Shown: positions 7,297 to 16,220, counted from the stretch's first letter. The stretch is DNA of 64,000 nt from Mucilaginibacter rubeus (GCF_003286415.2 NZ_CP043450.1:2046001-2110000), one strand, 5' to 3'. Program-made: numbers and translations. Notes: generated by a model from the sequence alone, not told the origin.

Positions 7297-9660
7297 TTAA
7301 ATAACCATCACATTCTCACCGCCTTTAAGCATGTATGTTTTTGACCTCCATACAAAAATACCGGATGTGCGCTGCGGTAAATTGATCTTTATTCTCCACT
7401 TGTTGTTTTCCAGAGCGTAACTCACTGCAACCTTTCCGTTAGGGTGAGGGATCTCGCCGCTTACTTTGGTTATTGTTCCCAGATGTGGCTCAATCTTTAT
7501 CTTACTAAATCCCGGCGAATAGCTATCGATGCCTAAAACTGTTCTGAAAAATTCGATGTTGGGACTACTGCCCCAGGCATGGCAGTCCGAACGGCTGTAT
7601 TTAAGATCTGAATATTCGGCCCAGGTGGTTAGCCCCATTTTGATGTTTTCGCGCCAGATATCCAGCCAGTTCATATAGTCATCACCCAAACCGCCTTTTA
7701 CCAACGCTTGGTGCAGGTAATATTTAAAATAAATGGTGCATTGGGTTAAGGAGGTGTCGCTCAATAATCTTTTAGACAATGCGGGGAGATCTGTATTTTT
7801 TACCACGTCGGTAAGTATCGCTAAGGAATTAGCATGTTGTGAAAAATGGTCTTTGTCTTTGGTATCGGCGTAAAGCATTTTCGCCGGGTCCCAATATTTA
7901 CGTTGAATGGTTTGTTTAAGCTTAGCAGCCTGTTTGTTGTACAAAGCGGCATAATCAGACAATCCCATCTTGGCTTCCATTGCGGCAGCCCATTGGTAGG
8001 CCCACAATAGCTGCAGGTCAATTATGGCCGAACTACCATCTGTGCCTTTGGGCGGTGATCCAATTTCCCAGTTTTTACCGCTGGCCCAATCCACAAATGT
8101 CCAGTACGGGGTATTTTTTAATGAACCATCGGCTTGCTGATATTGACTGAAGAATTTTAATACCGCTCTTTCGCCCTCCAGTTTATCTTTAATAAAAGTG
8201 CTGTCGCCGCGGTACATCCAGTAATCATGTAGCATGCCTATGTACCATAACGAAAAGGTTGAAATAATTTGGGTATCATGAGTAGGGTAGCGGCTTTGCG
8301 TAACACCTTCGGCCAAACGCGAATGGTCCATCAGGTTAATGGCGTTGCGGGCCAGGCGGTCGTCGCCACTGTAATAGTAAGAAATCATGGCCTGGATACG
8401 GGTATCACCGATGTATTGTAGCTGTTCGTAATACGGGCAATCGGTATAAGTTTCAACGGCGTTTAACCGGGCGGTGCGCCAGCCAATATCAAGGATTTGT
8501 TTTATCTCCTTGTTATCGGTATTGAAAACGGCAGTTTGCTTAAATGGATATCCTGTGAAGGTGCCATACAGATCGTTGATAACCAAGGGTTCGTTTTGGG
8601 TATGAATAATTAAACGGATGTAACGAAAAGTGCGGAAATTGAGCGTAGTGTATGATTGTCCTTTGTCGCCATTGGAGATCAGACTATCCTTTCTGCCCGA
8701 AAAATCTTTCCCATCCACATCATTACGGTTACCTTTCCGCATTTTGTATTTGCTTAAATTATCAAAAAGCGATTCTGCATAGCTTATGGAGATGCCGGCA
8801 TCTTTTCCTCCGCTGAAGTTTATAGTAGGGTAAGCATTGGTAAGATGGACTTGATCAAGCAGCATAGTAATCGTAGTGTTAGCAGGAATGGTCAATGGTG
8901 CTTTGGTGCCGGGGAAAGTTTGGGGGATATCCATTCCGGTGGCTTTACGTACGGTAGGGATCCGTTCATAGACCAACTCCCGTTGTGGAATTGATGAAGG
9001 CACCAATTGCCATCCGAAACCATCCCATTGCCCTTTCAATTGTCCGCCAAAAAGGTTAGCCGCTTTAGGCCAGCTACTATCATCAAAATCTGGCGCATAC
9101 CAGTTCATGATTGATTTATTCATATCCACCATCTCCCCGGTGCTTGCGGCAAAATAGCCCCAGATAGGTTGATACCCTCTGTCCTGCATGCTTTTCCAGG
9201 TATTATTGGTATTCAGGACTTCTTCGGCAGCAGTGCTGCCTTGAATAATGAATGCTGTTCGTACGCTGATCTGTGCTTCAGGACGATATTGTGCCTCATT
9301 CCATACTAAAGCAGCCACCGTATTTTTACCGGCTACGAGATACGGTGCAAGGTCGACAGTTTCATAGTTCCAGTAAAAGGTATCACCGCGGGCCGGTCCG
9401 AGCGATACTAATGTGCCATTTACATAAAGCTTATATCGGTTATCGGCCGATACATTGACAATAAACTTTGCCGGTTTATTAGTGAGCTCAATGTTTTTGC
9501 GGAAGTAGTAAACACCATATTCGTTCCCGGTTATAGCAGGCATGGAGATCCATTGCGCGTTCCGTGTCCGTTCATCCGGTGGCTGAACCGGTCGGGCATT
9601 GCTATTGTGCGCTAAAAGTAGAATTGCAGCTGATAAAATTGAAAGTAGCAAACGTTTCAT
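7297..9660 (-). CDS. Secreted GH78 alpha-L-rhamnosidase
   Basis: This 787-residue protein has an N-terminal signal peptide (LLLSILSAAILLLAHNSNA). The N-terminal beta-sandwich regions (ARDTFYWNYE-like segment, FRTFRYIRLII) are followed by an (alpha/alpha)6 barrel. The barrel contains YTDCPYYEQLQYIGDTR (residues about 400-420), the GH78 acidic motif corresponding to DCPxRxERxGWxGD, and WAEYSDLKYSRSDCHAWGSS near the end. It releases terminal alpha-L-rhamnose from glycans or plant glycosides, probably in the periplasm. It points away from the LacI-type region but has the best LacI-like palindrome 85 bases upstream of its ATG, so it may belong to the same regulon. Confidence 0.9.
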   Translation of the reverse strand: MKRLLLSILSAAILLLAHNSNARPVQPPDERTRNAQWISMPAITGNEYGVYYFRKNIELTNKPAKFIVNVSADNRYKLYVNGTLVSLGPARGDTFYWNYETVDLAPYLVAGKNTVAALVWNEAQYRPEAQISVRTAFIIQGSTAAEEVLNTNNTWKSMQDRGYQPIWGYFAASTGEMVDMNKSIMNWYAPDFDDSSWPKAANLFGGQLKGQWDGFGWQLVPSSIPQRELVYERIPTVRKATGMDIPQTFPGTKAPLTIPANTTITMLLDQVHLTNAYPTINFSGGKDAGISISYAESLFDNLSKYKMRKGNRNDVDGKDFSGRKDSLISNGDKGQSYTTLNFRTFRYIRLIIHTQNEPLVINDLYGTFTGYPFKQTAVFNTDNKEIKQILDIGWRTARLNAVETYTDCPYYEQLQYIGDTRIQAMISYYYSGDDRLARNAINLMDHSRLAEGVTQSRYPTHDTQIISTFSLWYIGMLHDYWMYRGDSTFIKDKLEGERAVLKFFSQYQQADGSLKNTPYWTFVDWASGKNWEIGSPPKGTDGSSAIIDLQLLWAYQWAAAMEAKMGLSDYAALYNKQAAKLKQTIQRKYWDPAKMLYADTKDKDHFSQHANSLAILTDVVKNTDLPALSKRLLSDTSLTQCTIYFKYYLHQALVKGGLGDDYMNWLDIWRENIKMGLTTWAEYSDLKYSRSDCHAWGSSPNIEFFRTVLGIDSYSPGFSKIKIEPHLGTITKVSGEIPHPNGKVAVSYALENNKWRIKINLPQRTSGIFVWRSKTYMLKGGENVMVI

Positions 9661-9744
9661 GCAGATTTAATTGGTTTATTGGTGATGGCTCAGGTTGGTT
9701 TTACCTGTATGTTTAAATCATAAAATTGGTTCGACTAATATAAT

Positions 9745-9756
9745 TAAATCGATTTA
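9745..9756. promoter_or_regulatory. LacI-type operator candidate upstream of GH78
   Basis: TAAATCGATTTA is a perfect 12-bp palindrome with the LacI core AAnCGnTT. It sits 85 bases upstream of the GH78 start and 182 bases upstream of the TlpA-like gene on the other strand. It differs by one base from the palindrome at 5326-5337. Confidence 0.5.
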
Positions 9757-9907
9757 GCATTTTACTGTAATTTTTGATTTTTTTATGTTTTAGAAGTTGA
9801 TTCGGATACATTTTTCATTTCGAAGCTAATGCAGTAGAACTGCATCATTGGGTTGGATATTAAGCAGACTAAATCTTTAACTCTTAGTAAAATCACCCGA
9901 TGAAGTA

Positions 9908-9915
9908 TATATTTG
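9908..9915 (+). promoter_or_regulatory. Bacteroidetes -7 box of the TlpA-like gene
   Basis: TATATTTG matches the Bacteroidetes -7 consensus TAnnTTTG and ends 22 bases before the ATG. No clear -33 element is visible. It supports the chosen start at 9938. Confidence 0.5.
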
Positions 9916-9937
9916 TTTAAACCTGCCAATTACATCT

Positions 9938-11383
9938 ATGAAAAAAATAATCCTGCTCCTGCTTTCATTTTATTGTATTAGTAAGGGAGTGGCCCAAACC
10001 ACAGCTCAGCCGCTTATTATACAGGGAAAGCTTACCAATTCTGCCGAAAAGATGCTGAAGATCTTTTTTGAGGACGTTAACGGAAAACTTCTTATCGATA
10101 CAATCAGGCTTAATGCCGCGGGCGAATTTTATTTGAAAACTTATAAGATAGCTAAGCCGCAGCGCACCAGTATTCAGCAAAATAATACGCAGATCAATCG
10201 TATCTATGTGGCTCCGGGCTATGACCTCCGGATTACCGGGGATGCCTCTGATTATACCAGCCTGTCAAAAACTAAAAAGATTACCGGACTTGGTGCCCAA
10301 AGCAGCCAATACCGGGTGAAAATGGATTCGATCATAGCGGTACGGGATGATAAGACCGCATGGTTTGATTTGAAGACAGATGAATTGATACAGTTCCTTA
10401 AAAAATCAAAAACGCTGGAAGATTCAGTATTAAATGTAGTATTTAAGGAACCCGCAATGGGAGATAAATATCTCAATACATTTAAGAAAATAATTGAACT
10501 GGATAATCAAAGCATGAGCTTTTACATGCTGCTTCAGCATCTTGATTTGGTTAAATATAACGCGGCGCAGGCGCGGGAACTGGTAACGAAAAATACGCCA
10601 CCGGCATTTGTAAATGGGGTATCACATGATGAGTATTTAGTATCAGAAGATTATAAATCATGGGTATTGCCGCTTTATTATGCTTGTGAACAACGCCTGG
10701 ATTTGTTGCGCGATTCGGCATCTGTAAAGAAGCCCGGTTATACCCTTGAAAAAATCAAACAACTTTTTACCGGAAAAGTCAGGGACTTTTATCTTAACCG
10801 TTTTGTTGAAAAGAGAATAGGTGGATCTAATTCTATAGAGCAGTTAATTGCAACTCAAAAGGAAATGCAGACATTTATCAATGCAATTAGCAGCCCTGTT
10901 TTAAAGAAGAACCTTGCCAATAATTTTATCGAAAAGAAGCAGCAGTTAATGCAGATACAAATTGGAAAACCTGCTCCGGCCTTTACTTTACCCAGTGACC
11001 AGGGCAAGGTTTTTAACCTGTCCGATTTTAAAGGAAAAGTTATCTATATTGATCTTTGGGCCAGTTGGTGCGGGCCATGTCGTCAGGAAATGCCTGCATA
11101 TAAAAAACTAAGCGACAAGTTTAAAACTAATAAGCAGGTAGCTTTTGTAAGTATTGCTGTGCACGACGGAGAAAAGGAGTGGAGGAACGCCCTCAAAGAA
11201 GAAAAGCCCGACTGGTTGCAACTTTATGATAACGAAGGCACAGTGGCCCAGGCTTACGTGGCTAATGCTATTCCAAAGTATATACTTATTGATAAAGATG
11301 GCAAAATGCTCAGCTTTGATGCACCCGGGCCGGGAACTGTTCAGGCCGAACAGCTGATTAATGATGCCATCGCAAAGCCATAA
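9938..11383 (+). CDS. TlpA-like thioredoxin-fold protein with DUF4369-type N-terminus
   Basis: This 481-residue exported protein has a signal peptide (MKKIILLLLSFYCISKGVAQ). An N-terminal DUF4369-like beta domain (LIIQGKLTNSAEKML) and a helical middle are followed by a C-terminal thioredoxin domain from about residue 345. The domain contains FKGKVIYIDLWASWCGPC, with redox cysteines Cys378 and Cys381, and the cis-proline region NAIPKYILID. Such proteins are common in Bacteroidetes and reduce disulfides in periplasmic proteins; the exact client is unknown. The gene stands alone and converges on the TetR gene with a 5-base gap. Confidence 0.87.
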   Translation: MKKIILLLLSFYCISKGVAQTTAQPLIIQGKLTNSAEKMLKIFFEDVNGKLLIDTIRLNAAGEFYLKTYKIAKPQRTSIQQNNTQINRIYVAPGYDLRITGDASDYTSLSKTKKITGLGAQSSQYRVKMDSIIAVRDDKTAWFDLKTDELIQFLKKSKTLEDSVLNVVFKEPAMGDKYLNTFKKIIELDNQSMSFYMLLQHLDLVKYNAAQARELVTKNTPPAFVNGVSHDEYLVSEDYKSWVLPLYYACEQRLDLLRDSASVKKPGYTLEKIKQLFTGKVRDFYLNRFVEKRIGGSNSIEQLIATQKEMQTFINAISSPVLKKNLANNFIEKKQQLMQIQIGKPAPAFTLPSDQGKVFNLSDFKGKVIYIDLWASWCGPCRQEMPAYKKLSDKFKTNKQVAFVSIAVHDGEKEWRNALKEEKPDWLQLYDNEGTVAQAYVANAIPKYILIDKDGKMLSFDAPGPGTVQAEQLINDAIAKP

Positions 11384-11388
11384 TGTGT

Positions 11389-11991
11389 TTAGGCTTTTTC
11401 AAGAGCGTATGATGCCAGTTCAGCCTTTAGGCTTTTGATCATGATCTGCATGGGCTTGGTGCTGTTTAGTACCCTGCACATGGCGTTGCCCCCCTCTATC
11501 GAAAGCATCATCCGTGTAGCAAATTCGCTGGGGTTTATGGCATTTGAAAGCTCGCCGTTTTTAATCCCTTCTTTAATAACATTGGTAATGGTAGTTATGG
11601 CTGTAGTAACCATTTCCTTTATCTTGCTTTTGATGGCAGGATTAGTATCATCAGTTTCTGTAGAAAAGTTTACGATAGGGCAACCGCCTTCAATATAACT
11701 GTTAAGCGGGTTTTTACTATTATTCAAAACCGCGCCGATTTTCGCGATAGCGGTTTTATGTTTATTTATAGTGTTGTTCCTGCGGTCGTTTAACCTGCCC
11801 AAAAGGTAGTCAACAGCGGCTTGCGCCAGCTCATCCTTGCTTTCAAAATGACCATAAAAGCACCCCTTGCTGGTATTAGCAACCTCAAGAACATCATCAA
11901 CAGATGTTCCGGCAATTCCCCTCTCATTAAATAAAATGGCCGCCTGCTCAATTATGAATTGCCTTTTTTGCTCGCCTTTGTTCATTTTCAA
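11389..11991 (-). CDS. TetR-family repressor (NemR/LmrA-like)
   Basis: This is a 200-residue protein. Residues about 10-55 form a TetR helix-turn-helix (FIIEQAAILFNERGIAGTS, then VANTSKGCFYGHFESKDEL). A helical ligand domain follows, including GGCPIVNFSTETDD, a segment shared with NemR/LmrA-type regulators. It is divergent from a drug-efflux MFS gene. Three copies of a 16-bp palindrome with the outline TAGACY-N4-RGTTTA lie in the gap, one overlapping its own promoter. It probably represses itself and the efflux pump until an electrophile or drug binds. Confidence 0.88.
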   Translation of the reverse strand: MKMNKGEQKRQFIIEQAAILFNERGIAGTSVDDVLEVANTSKGCFYGHFESKDELAQAAVDYLLGRLNDRRNNTINKHKTAIAKIGAVLNNSKNPLNSYIEGGCPIVNFSTETDDTNPAIKSKIKEMVTTAITTITNVIKEGIKNGELSNAINPSEFATRMMLSIEGGNAMCRVLNSTKPMQIMIKSLKAELASYALEKA

Positions 11992-12003
11992 TTATTTATT
12001 GTG

Positions 12004-12025
12004 CAAATATAGACTAAATGGTTTA
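12004..12025 (-). promoter_or_regulatory. Promoter and operator O1 of the TetR gene
   Basis: On the minus strand TATATTTG (12004-12011) matches the Bacteroidetes -7 box and lies 12 bases before the start codon. It touches the palindromic site TAGACTAAATGGTTTA (12010-12025). A repressor bound there would block RNA polymerase, which fits autoregulation. The 5' leader would be only a few bases long. Confidence 0.6.
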
Positions 12026-12230
12026 AAAAAGTAAAGTGATGTAATTATCTGCTTAAATGATATTGGGAGTTTGTTTTGTTGTAATGTTCTGTAAAATAGT
12101 CTGTTGTGTATTATTTAATTAGAGGGGAATACTGTTTCTGCTTGATTTTTTTACACTGATTTTATTAAAGTTCGTGTTAATACAGCTACTAAATTAATGA
12201 TTGACATAGCAATGTAATTATCGTTAAAAG

Positions 12231-12274
12231 TAGACTAAATAGTTTTATTTAATAAACTGTTTGGTCTACTTTTG
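12231..12274 (+). promoter_or_regulatory. Efflux-gene promoter overlapped by operators O2 and O3
   Basis: TAGACTAAATAGTTTT (12231-12246) and, in opposite orientation, TAAACTGTTTGGTCTA (12253-12268) repeat the palindrome seen at the TetR promoter. O3 overlaps the -7 box TACTTTTG (12267-12274) and O2 covers the -33 region. The outer 10 bases (AAAAGTAGAC and GTCTACTTTT, 12226-12273) form an additional perfect inverted repeat. Apart from these sites the 349-base gap between TetR and MFS genes shows no gene. Confidence 0.65.
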
Positions 12275-12340
12275 TTTGCCGGTAATAAAGAAATACACAA
12301 TTAACAAGCTTTGATTTTAATCAAATTTTAACACTCAGTT

Positions 12341-13576
12341 ATGAAACTTATAAAGGAACATCACAGGGGCATCAGTACTGTTTTAGCGTTCGCGCTGATC
12401 CCGCTTTCGGGCTTTGCCACTGATATCTATATACCCTCTTTGCCGTCAATGGCGCGTGAACTGGCTGTAAATAATTCGGCCGTTCAGCTTTCGCTTATCG
12501 CTTTTATGATCAGTTCGGGCGTTAGTCAGCTGTTTGTAGGTAGTTTGCTTGATAGCTTTGGCCGCTATCGTATCGGTACAATTTCTCTGTTGGTATTCGC
12601 GCTGGCGAGTTTCACCATAGCGGTTTCTCATAATATTAACATTATTTATGCTATGCGTGTTTTGCAGGGTATTACGGTCGCGCTTATAGTAGTAGGGAAA
12701 AGGGCATACTTTGTAGATATGTACTCCGGCGAACAGTTGAAGCATTACACCAGTCTTTTTTCTATCATCTGGGCTACAGCACCCATTGTAGCGCCATTTA
12801 TTGGCGGCTATCTCGAAGCTGCCTTTGGCTGGCAATCAAATTTCCTTTTCCTCGGGATAGCTACGCTGTCGCTCCTGGTTTTGGAACTCATGTACGGTGG
12901 CGAATCGCTGAAAAATTATCATCCGTTTAAGGCAAAAAGTATTTTGCAGGTTTATGTTTCTACCATTAAAACCTTTGATTTTTCTTTAGGCCTGATCCTG
13001 ATTTCCTTAAGTTACGCTATGCTGGTAGTGTACGGCATGAGTAGTCCTTTTATAATCGAACACGTGTTTCATTTTTCGCCTGTGGTAACGGGGTATTGTT
13101 CGCTGCTTTCGGGAGTATCACTTATGGCAGGTGGGATCATTTCTAAAACGCTTATTAAAAAGCCGCTTGTTAAAAAGGTATCAGTAGCGCTTGCTTTACA
13201 GTTAGGCTTTGCCGCTCTAATGGTCTTCACAGCAGGGGTTAAAACAAATTTATTTACCCTGATGGCATTCACTGCCTTAGTTCATCTTTTGTCGGGCTTT
13301 ATATTCAATAACATATTTGCTTACTGTTTAGGGCGTTTCTCTAAAAACGCGGGTATTGCAAGCGGTGTAACCGGTGGGTCGCTTTATATCGTAACTTCAT
13401 TTTTTAGCTACGGAATCGTGAACCTCATGGCTATTAAAAATCAACAGTTATTAGGAACCGCTTATTTATCCTTTGCGATATTAGCTGTTATTACGCTGGT
13501 TCTTTTTATCAGGGCAAGGGCTTCGCACCAAAAACAAGAGGCGGCCGTTATTTTAGCAGCAGAAGTTGCGGTATAA
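12341..13576 (+). CDS. Bcr/CflA-type multidrug efflux MFS transporter
   Basis: This 411-residue protein has about 12 membrane helices. The segments TDIYIPSLPSMARELAV in helix 1, LLDSFGRYRIG in the loop after helix 2 and MRVLQGITVALIVVGKRAY in helix 4 are characteristic of DHA1-family Bcr/CflA pumps, which export drugs by proton antiport. It diverges from a TetR gene whose probable operators overlap its promoter, so it is expected to be induced by the TetR ligand. A strong hairpin follows the gene. Confidence 0.88.
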   Translation: MKLIKEHHRGISTVLAFALIPLSGFATDIYIPSLPSMARELAVNNSAVQLSLIAFMISSGVSQLFVGSLLDSFGRYRIGTISLLVFALASFTIAVSHNINIIYAMRVLQGITVALIVVGKRAYFVDMYSGEQLKHYTSLFSIIWATAPIVAPFIGGYLEAAFGWQSNFLFLGIATLSLLVLELMYGGESLKNYHPFKAKSILQVYVSTIKTFDFSLGLILISLSYAMLVVYGMSSPFIIEHVFHFSPVVTGYCSLLSGVSLMAGGIISKTLIKKPLVKKVSVALALQLGFAALMVFTAGVKTNLFTLMAFTALVHLLSGFIFNNIFAYCLGRFSKNAGIASGVTGGSLYIVTSFFSYGIVNLMAIKNQQLLGTAYLSFAILAVITLVLFIRARASHQKQEAAVILAAEVAV

Positions 13577-13602
13577 GTAGTAGGTTGCGCTAAGAAATAT
13601 TC

Positions 13603-13632
13603 AAAGCCGGTAAATATTTTACCGGCTTTTTT
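13603..13632. terminator. Bidirectional terminator between two MFS genes
   Basis: AAAGCCGGTAAA (13603-13614) pairs perfectly with 13618-13629 across a 3-base loop and runs into T residues. It lies between convergent genes and can end transcription from both sides. Confidence 0.85.
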
Positions 13633-13641
13633 ATGTTGAGG

Positions 13642-15021
13642 CTATTTTATCGTATTTGTTTTTCTCAACCCTCTTGTTACCAAAAACATGGCTATGGCTG
13701 TCAAGCAGATAGATATCGCAGCGCTTTTGGATACTGCACCTAAAATTGCCGTCGATCCCCCGGCTGCCATAGCGCCAAAAACGGCTACTCCTATGGCTCC
13801 GGCTGTTTGCCTTGCTGTATTTAATATGGCTGAGGCCGTACCCGACAGGGTTTTATCTACGCTTGATAAGATACCGTTAATCATAGCCGGCACAGCAAGA
13901 CCCATTCCCATCGGAATGACCAGGAAAGGCAGAAATAATTGTAGATAGGGGGTATGTTCGTGAGCTATGAATAAACCGGCAAATCCGGCTGCAAACATAG
14001 TGAGCCCAATAATTATAGGTTTTTGGATACCGTAACGATTAATTACCCGGCTGCTGATAACGTTGGATATAACAAAACCTATGGTGAGCGGCAGGAATGC
14101 AAAACCGGCAGTAAGTGAAGGGTAATTAAGTACTTTTTGCAAATACAGACTTAGGATAAAAACAGTGCCATAATAAGAGCCGTTTAAAACAGCCCCCAGT
14201 ACTAAAAGTGAGTTGAATTTTCCCGACTTAAACAAATGGAAAGGTAACATGGGGTGAGCAACTTTGTGCTCGATCCATAAGAAAACACCGAGTAGTACTA
14301 AACTTAATATCAATCCGCCCCAGATCATTACATTATTGAATCCAAGTCTTGGTACTTCGATAATTACGCTGATTAATGTGGTTACCGATAGCATCCAGGT
14401 AAATTGCCCTGCAAGGTCAAAGCTTTTTTTGTTTGTTTTGGCTGTTTGCTCCATTTTGAAACTCAGGATATAACCAATAATGCAAATGGGAATATTAACG
14501 ATAAAAATATACCGCCAGCTGCTAAATGCTATCAGTAAGCCGCCAATGGTTGGCCCTGCGGCAAGGGCGGCACTTCCTGCTGCTGTCCATAAGCCTACGG
14601 CGCGGGTGCGGAGTTGTGGTGTATGGGCAAACTGATGATTAAGTAGCGCGAGTGAACTTGGGATCATCATGGCCGCGCCGATACCCTGCGCAATTCTGAA
14701 AATAATAAGCGTAAGCGCGTCTGGTGCCAACCCGCAACCCGCCGATGCAATACCGAAAATGATCAGGCCTATCTGGAATATCCTTTTTGATCCTAAAAGG
14801 TCGCTAAGACTACCTGCCGATAGCATTAGCACGGCAAAAGCAAGTGTATAGGAATCAATTACCCATTGCAATGTGCTGATGCCGGCGTGATATGCTTTGG
14901 CTATTTCAGGTAAAGCGATATTGACGATGGAAACATCAAGCTGGGCTACGACAAAAGCCAGACTGGTAGTTAATACCGCCCAGCCAAAGCCCGGAGGGTT
15001 TGTGCGTGTTTTTTGATTCAT
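13642..15021 (-). CDS. DHA2 (EmrB/QacA)-family drug efflux MFS transporter
   Basis: This 459-residue protein has about 14 membrane helices. AQLDVSIVNIALPEIAKAYH in helix 1, GSLSDLLGSKRIF after helix 2 and FRIAQGIGAAMMIPSSLALL in helix 4 are hallmarks of the QacA/EmrB branch. It probably exports lipophilic drugs or dyes by proton antiport. The minus-strand TAACTTTG (plus-strand 15032-15039) is a good -7 box just upstream of the ATG. No regulator is adjacent on its 5' side; the TetR-controlled pump gene converges on it. Confidence 0.88.
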   Translation of the reverse strand: MNQKTRTNPPGFGWAVLTTSLAFVVAQLDVSIVNIALPEIAKAYHAGISTLQWVIDSYTLAFAVLMLSAGSLSDLLGSKRIFQIGLIIFGIASAGCGLAPDALTLIIFRIAQGIGAAMMIPSSLALLNHQFAHTPQLRTRAVGLWTAAGSAALAAGPTIGGLLIAFSSWRYIFIVNIPICIIGYILSFKMEQTAKTNKKSFDLAGQFTWMLSVTTLISVIIEVPRLGFNNVMIWGGLILSLVLLGVFLWIEHKVAHPMLPFHLFKSGKFNSLLVLGAVLNGSYYGTVFILSLYLQKVLNYPSLTAGFAFLPLTIGFVISNVISSRVINRYGIQKPIIIGLTMFAAGFAGLFIAHEHTPYLQLFLPFLVIPMGMGLAVPAMINGILSSVDKTLSGTASAILNTARQTAGAIGVAVFGAMAAGGSTAILGAVSKSAAISICLTAIAMFLVTRGLRKTNTIK

Positions 15022-15141
15022 AAGAAGCCGCCAAAGTTAAGGATCAATTTGCACCGGGAATGGTACTATTCAACGGTTTGTTAGAATAGGATCTTTATTG
15101 ACCCTTATGTGACTTATGAGTTTCAGGATCAGGAATAAAAA

Positions 15142-15191
15142 ATGTTAACCTGATTGCTTTTATTCTGAAATAAAGCTGATCAGGTTAACAT
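15142..15191 (-). terminator. Terminator of the ArsR operon
   Basis: ATGTTAACCTGAT (15142-15154) pairs perfectly with 15179-15191, and the inner sequence (GCTTTTATT facing AATAAAGC) extends the stem. Read on the minus strand it is followed by TTTTTATT. It sits 15 bases beyond the last gene of the operon. Confidence 0.75.
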
Positions 15192-15206
15192 ATGATATAG
15201 TGTACA

Positions 15207-15707
15207 TTACTTTATTTCTCCCGCTTCAAAAAGCTCATCCAAACGCAGGTGCGAATCATTAACGCCGCGTTCCATACCTGATTGCAGCATACCATCACGA
15301 TCGGCTACAGATTGAAAAACGGATTGGACGGTTACCCTTGTGCGGTTATCGGGCAAGGCCTCAAACCGGGTTGTTTCAAGGATTACATGGCCGCTTTCTG
15401 GCAAGCCTTCAAACTCAAATGTTTGGATAATGCGCTCCAGAGCTGTTACGTCATGTATCACCCCATGAAAACCATAATCGTTACCGGCCGGGTCGGTGTG
15501 AATGTAGCGGTAAGCGCCTCCACTGCGACAGTCATATTTGTCTATGCGCATTTTAAGGTCGCGCGGGCCCAGCCATCTTACAATAAGGTCAGGATCTGTA
15601 AACGCCCTGAAAACAAGTTCGCGTGGAGCTTCAAATTCGCGGGTTATAAAAAGCTCCTGTTTGCCTGGTTCGGCCTTAATGCCGGTTTGATTTTTTGTGG
15701 TGATCAT
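15207..15707 (-). CDS. AHSA1/SRPBCC-domain protein
   Basis: This 166-residue protein has the START/Bet v1-like AHSA1 fold: ITREFEAPRELVFRAFTDPD at the N-terminus, then VRWLGPRD and the GGAYRYIHTDPAGN segment, with a C-terminal helix GVNDSHLRLDELFE. These small proteins form a hydrophobic ligand pocket, and many are encoded with ArsR-type regulators. It is the last gene of the ArsR-VOC-PhnB-AHSA1 set, with a 24-base gap to the PhnB gene. No ligand is known. Confidence 0.88.
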   Translation of the reverse strand: MITTKNQTGIKAEPGKQELFITREFEAPRELVFRAFTDPDLIVRWLGPRDLKMRIDKYDCRSGGAYRYIHTDPAGNDYGFHGVIHDVTALERIIQTFEFEGLPESGHVILETTRFEALPDNRTRVTVQSVFQSVADRDGMLQSGMERGVNDSHLRLDELFEAGEIK

Positions 15708-15731
15708 TGTGTTTTTTATTTAGGTGATTGG

Positions 15732-16220
15732 TTAATCATTGTCATAAGCTTCCTGCAAAAGCTTGATATCCATTTTGGTCATCTGCATCATGGCAGCCAT
15801 AACCCTTTTTGCTTTTTCAGGATTTTCGTTGTTGTAAAGTAATTCGCTCATCACTTCCGGAACAATTTGCCAGGTAACGCCAAATTTATCGTCAAGCCAG
15901 CCGCATTGATTGGTTTTGCCGCCGTTGGCAGGCAAAGCCTCCCACAGGTAGTCAATTTCTTCCTGGTTTTTGCAGTTAATGTAAAATGAAGTAGCCGGCG
16001 AAAAATTGAACATCGGTCCGCCGTCCAAAGCTAAAAACTCCTGATCTTCTATCCGGAATGTACCTACTAACATTTTACGGCCGTTGCCTGGGTCGGTAAG
16101 GGAACTTACTTCACTTTCTGAATTTTTAAATACCGAAGTGTAAAATTTCAAAGCCTCCTCAAGGTTGCCGTTAAACCATAAAAAAGGAGTTACTTTCTGG
16201 GTTGCTTTAAATGTTGCCAT
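15732..16220 (-). CDS. PhnB-like VOC-superfamily protein
   Basis: This 162-residue protein belongs to the PhnB/3-demethylubiquinone-methyltransferase-like branch of the vicinal oxygen chelate fold. Hallmarks are TPFLWFNGNLEEALKFYTSV at the N-terminus and SFYINCKNQEEIDYLWEAL, then GWLDDKFGVTWQIVP. Members are often misnamed methyltransferases; no catalytic activity can be claimed. It lies in the ArsR operon, 122 bases after the preceding VOC gene. A minus-strand TAACTTTG (plus-strand 16265-16272) could be an internal -7 box. Confidence 0.88.
   Translation of the reverse strand: MATFKATQKVTPFLWFNGNLEEALKFYTSVFKNSESEVSSLTDPGNGRKMLVGTFRIEDQEFLALDGGPMFNFSPATSFYINCKNQEEIDYLWEALPANGGKTNQCGWLDDKFGVTWQIVPEVMSELLYNNENPEKAKRVMAAMMQMTKMDIKLLQEAYDND

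Noticed and set aside
12446..12835. Minus-strand 129-codon frame in the efflux gene
   Set aside because: It lies fully inside the Bcr/CflA gene, has a low-complexity polar translation and no promoter. It is a shadow of the real gene.
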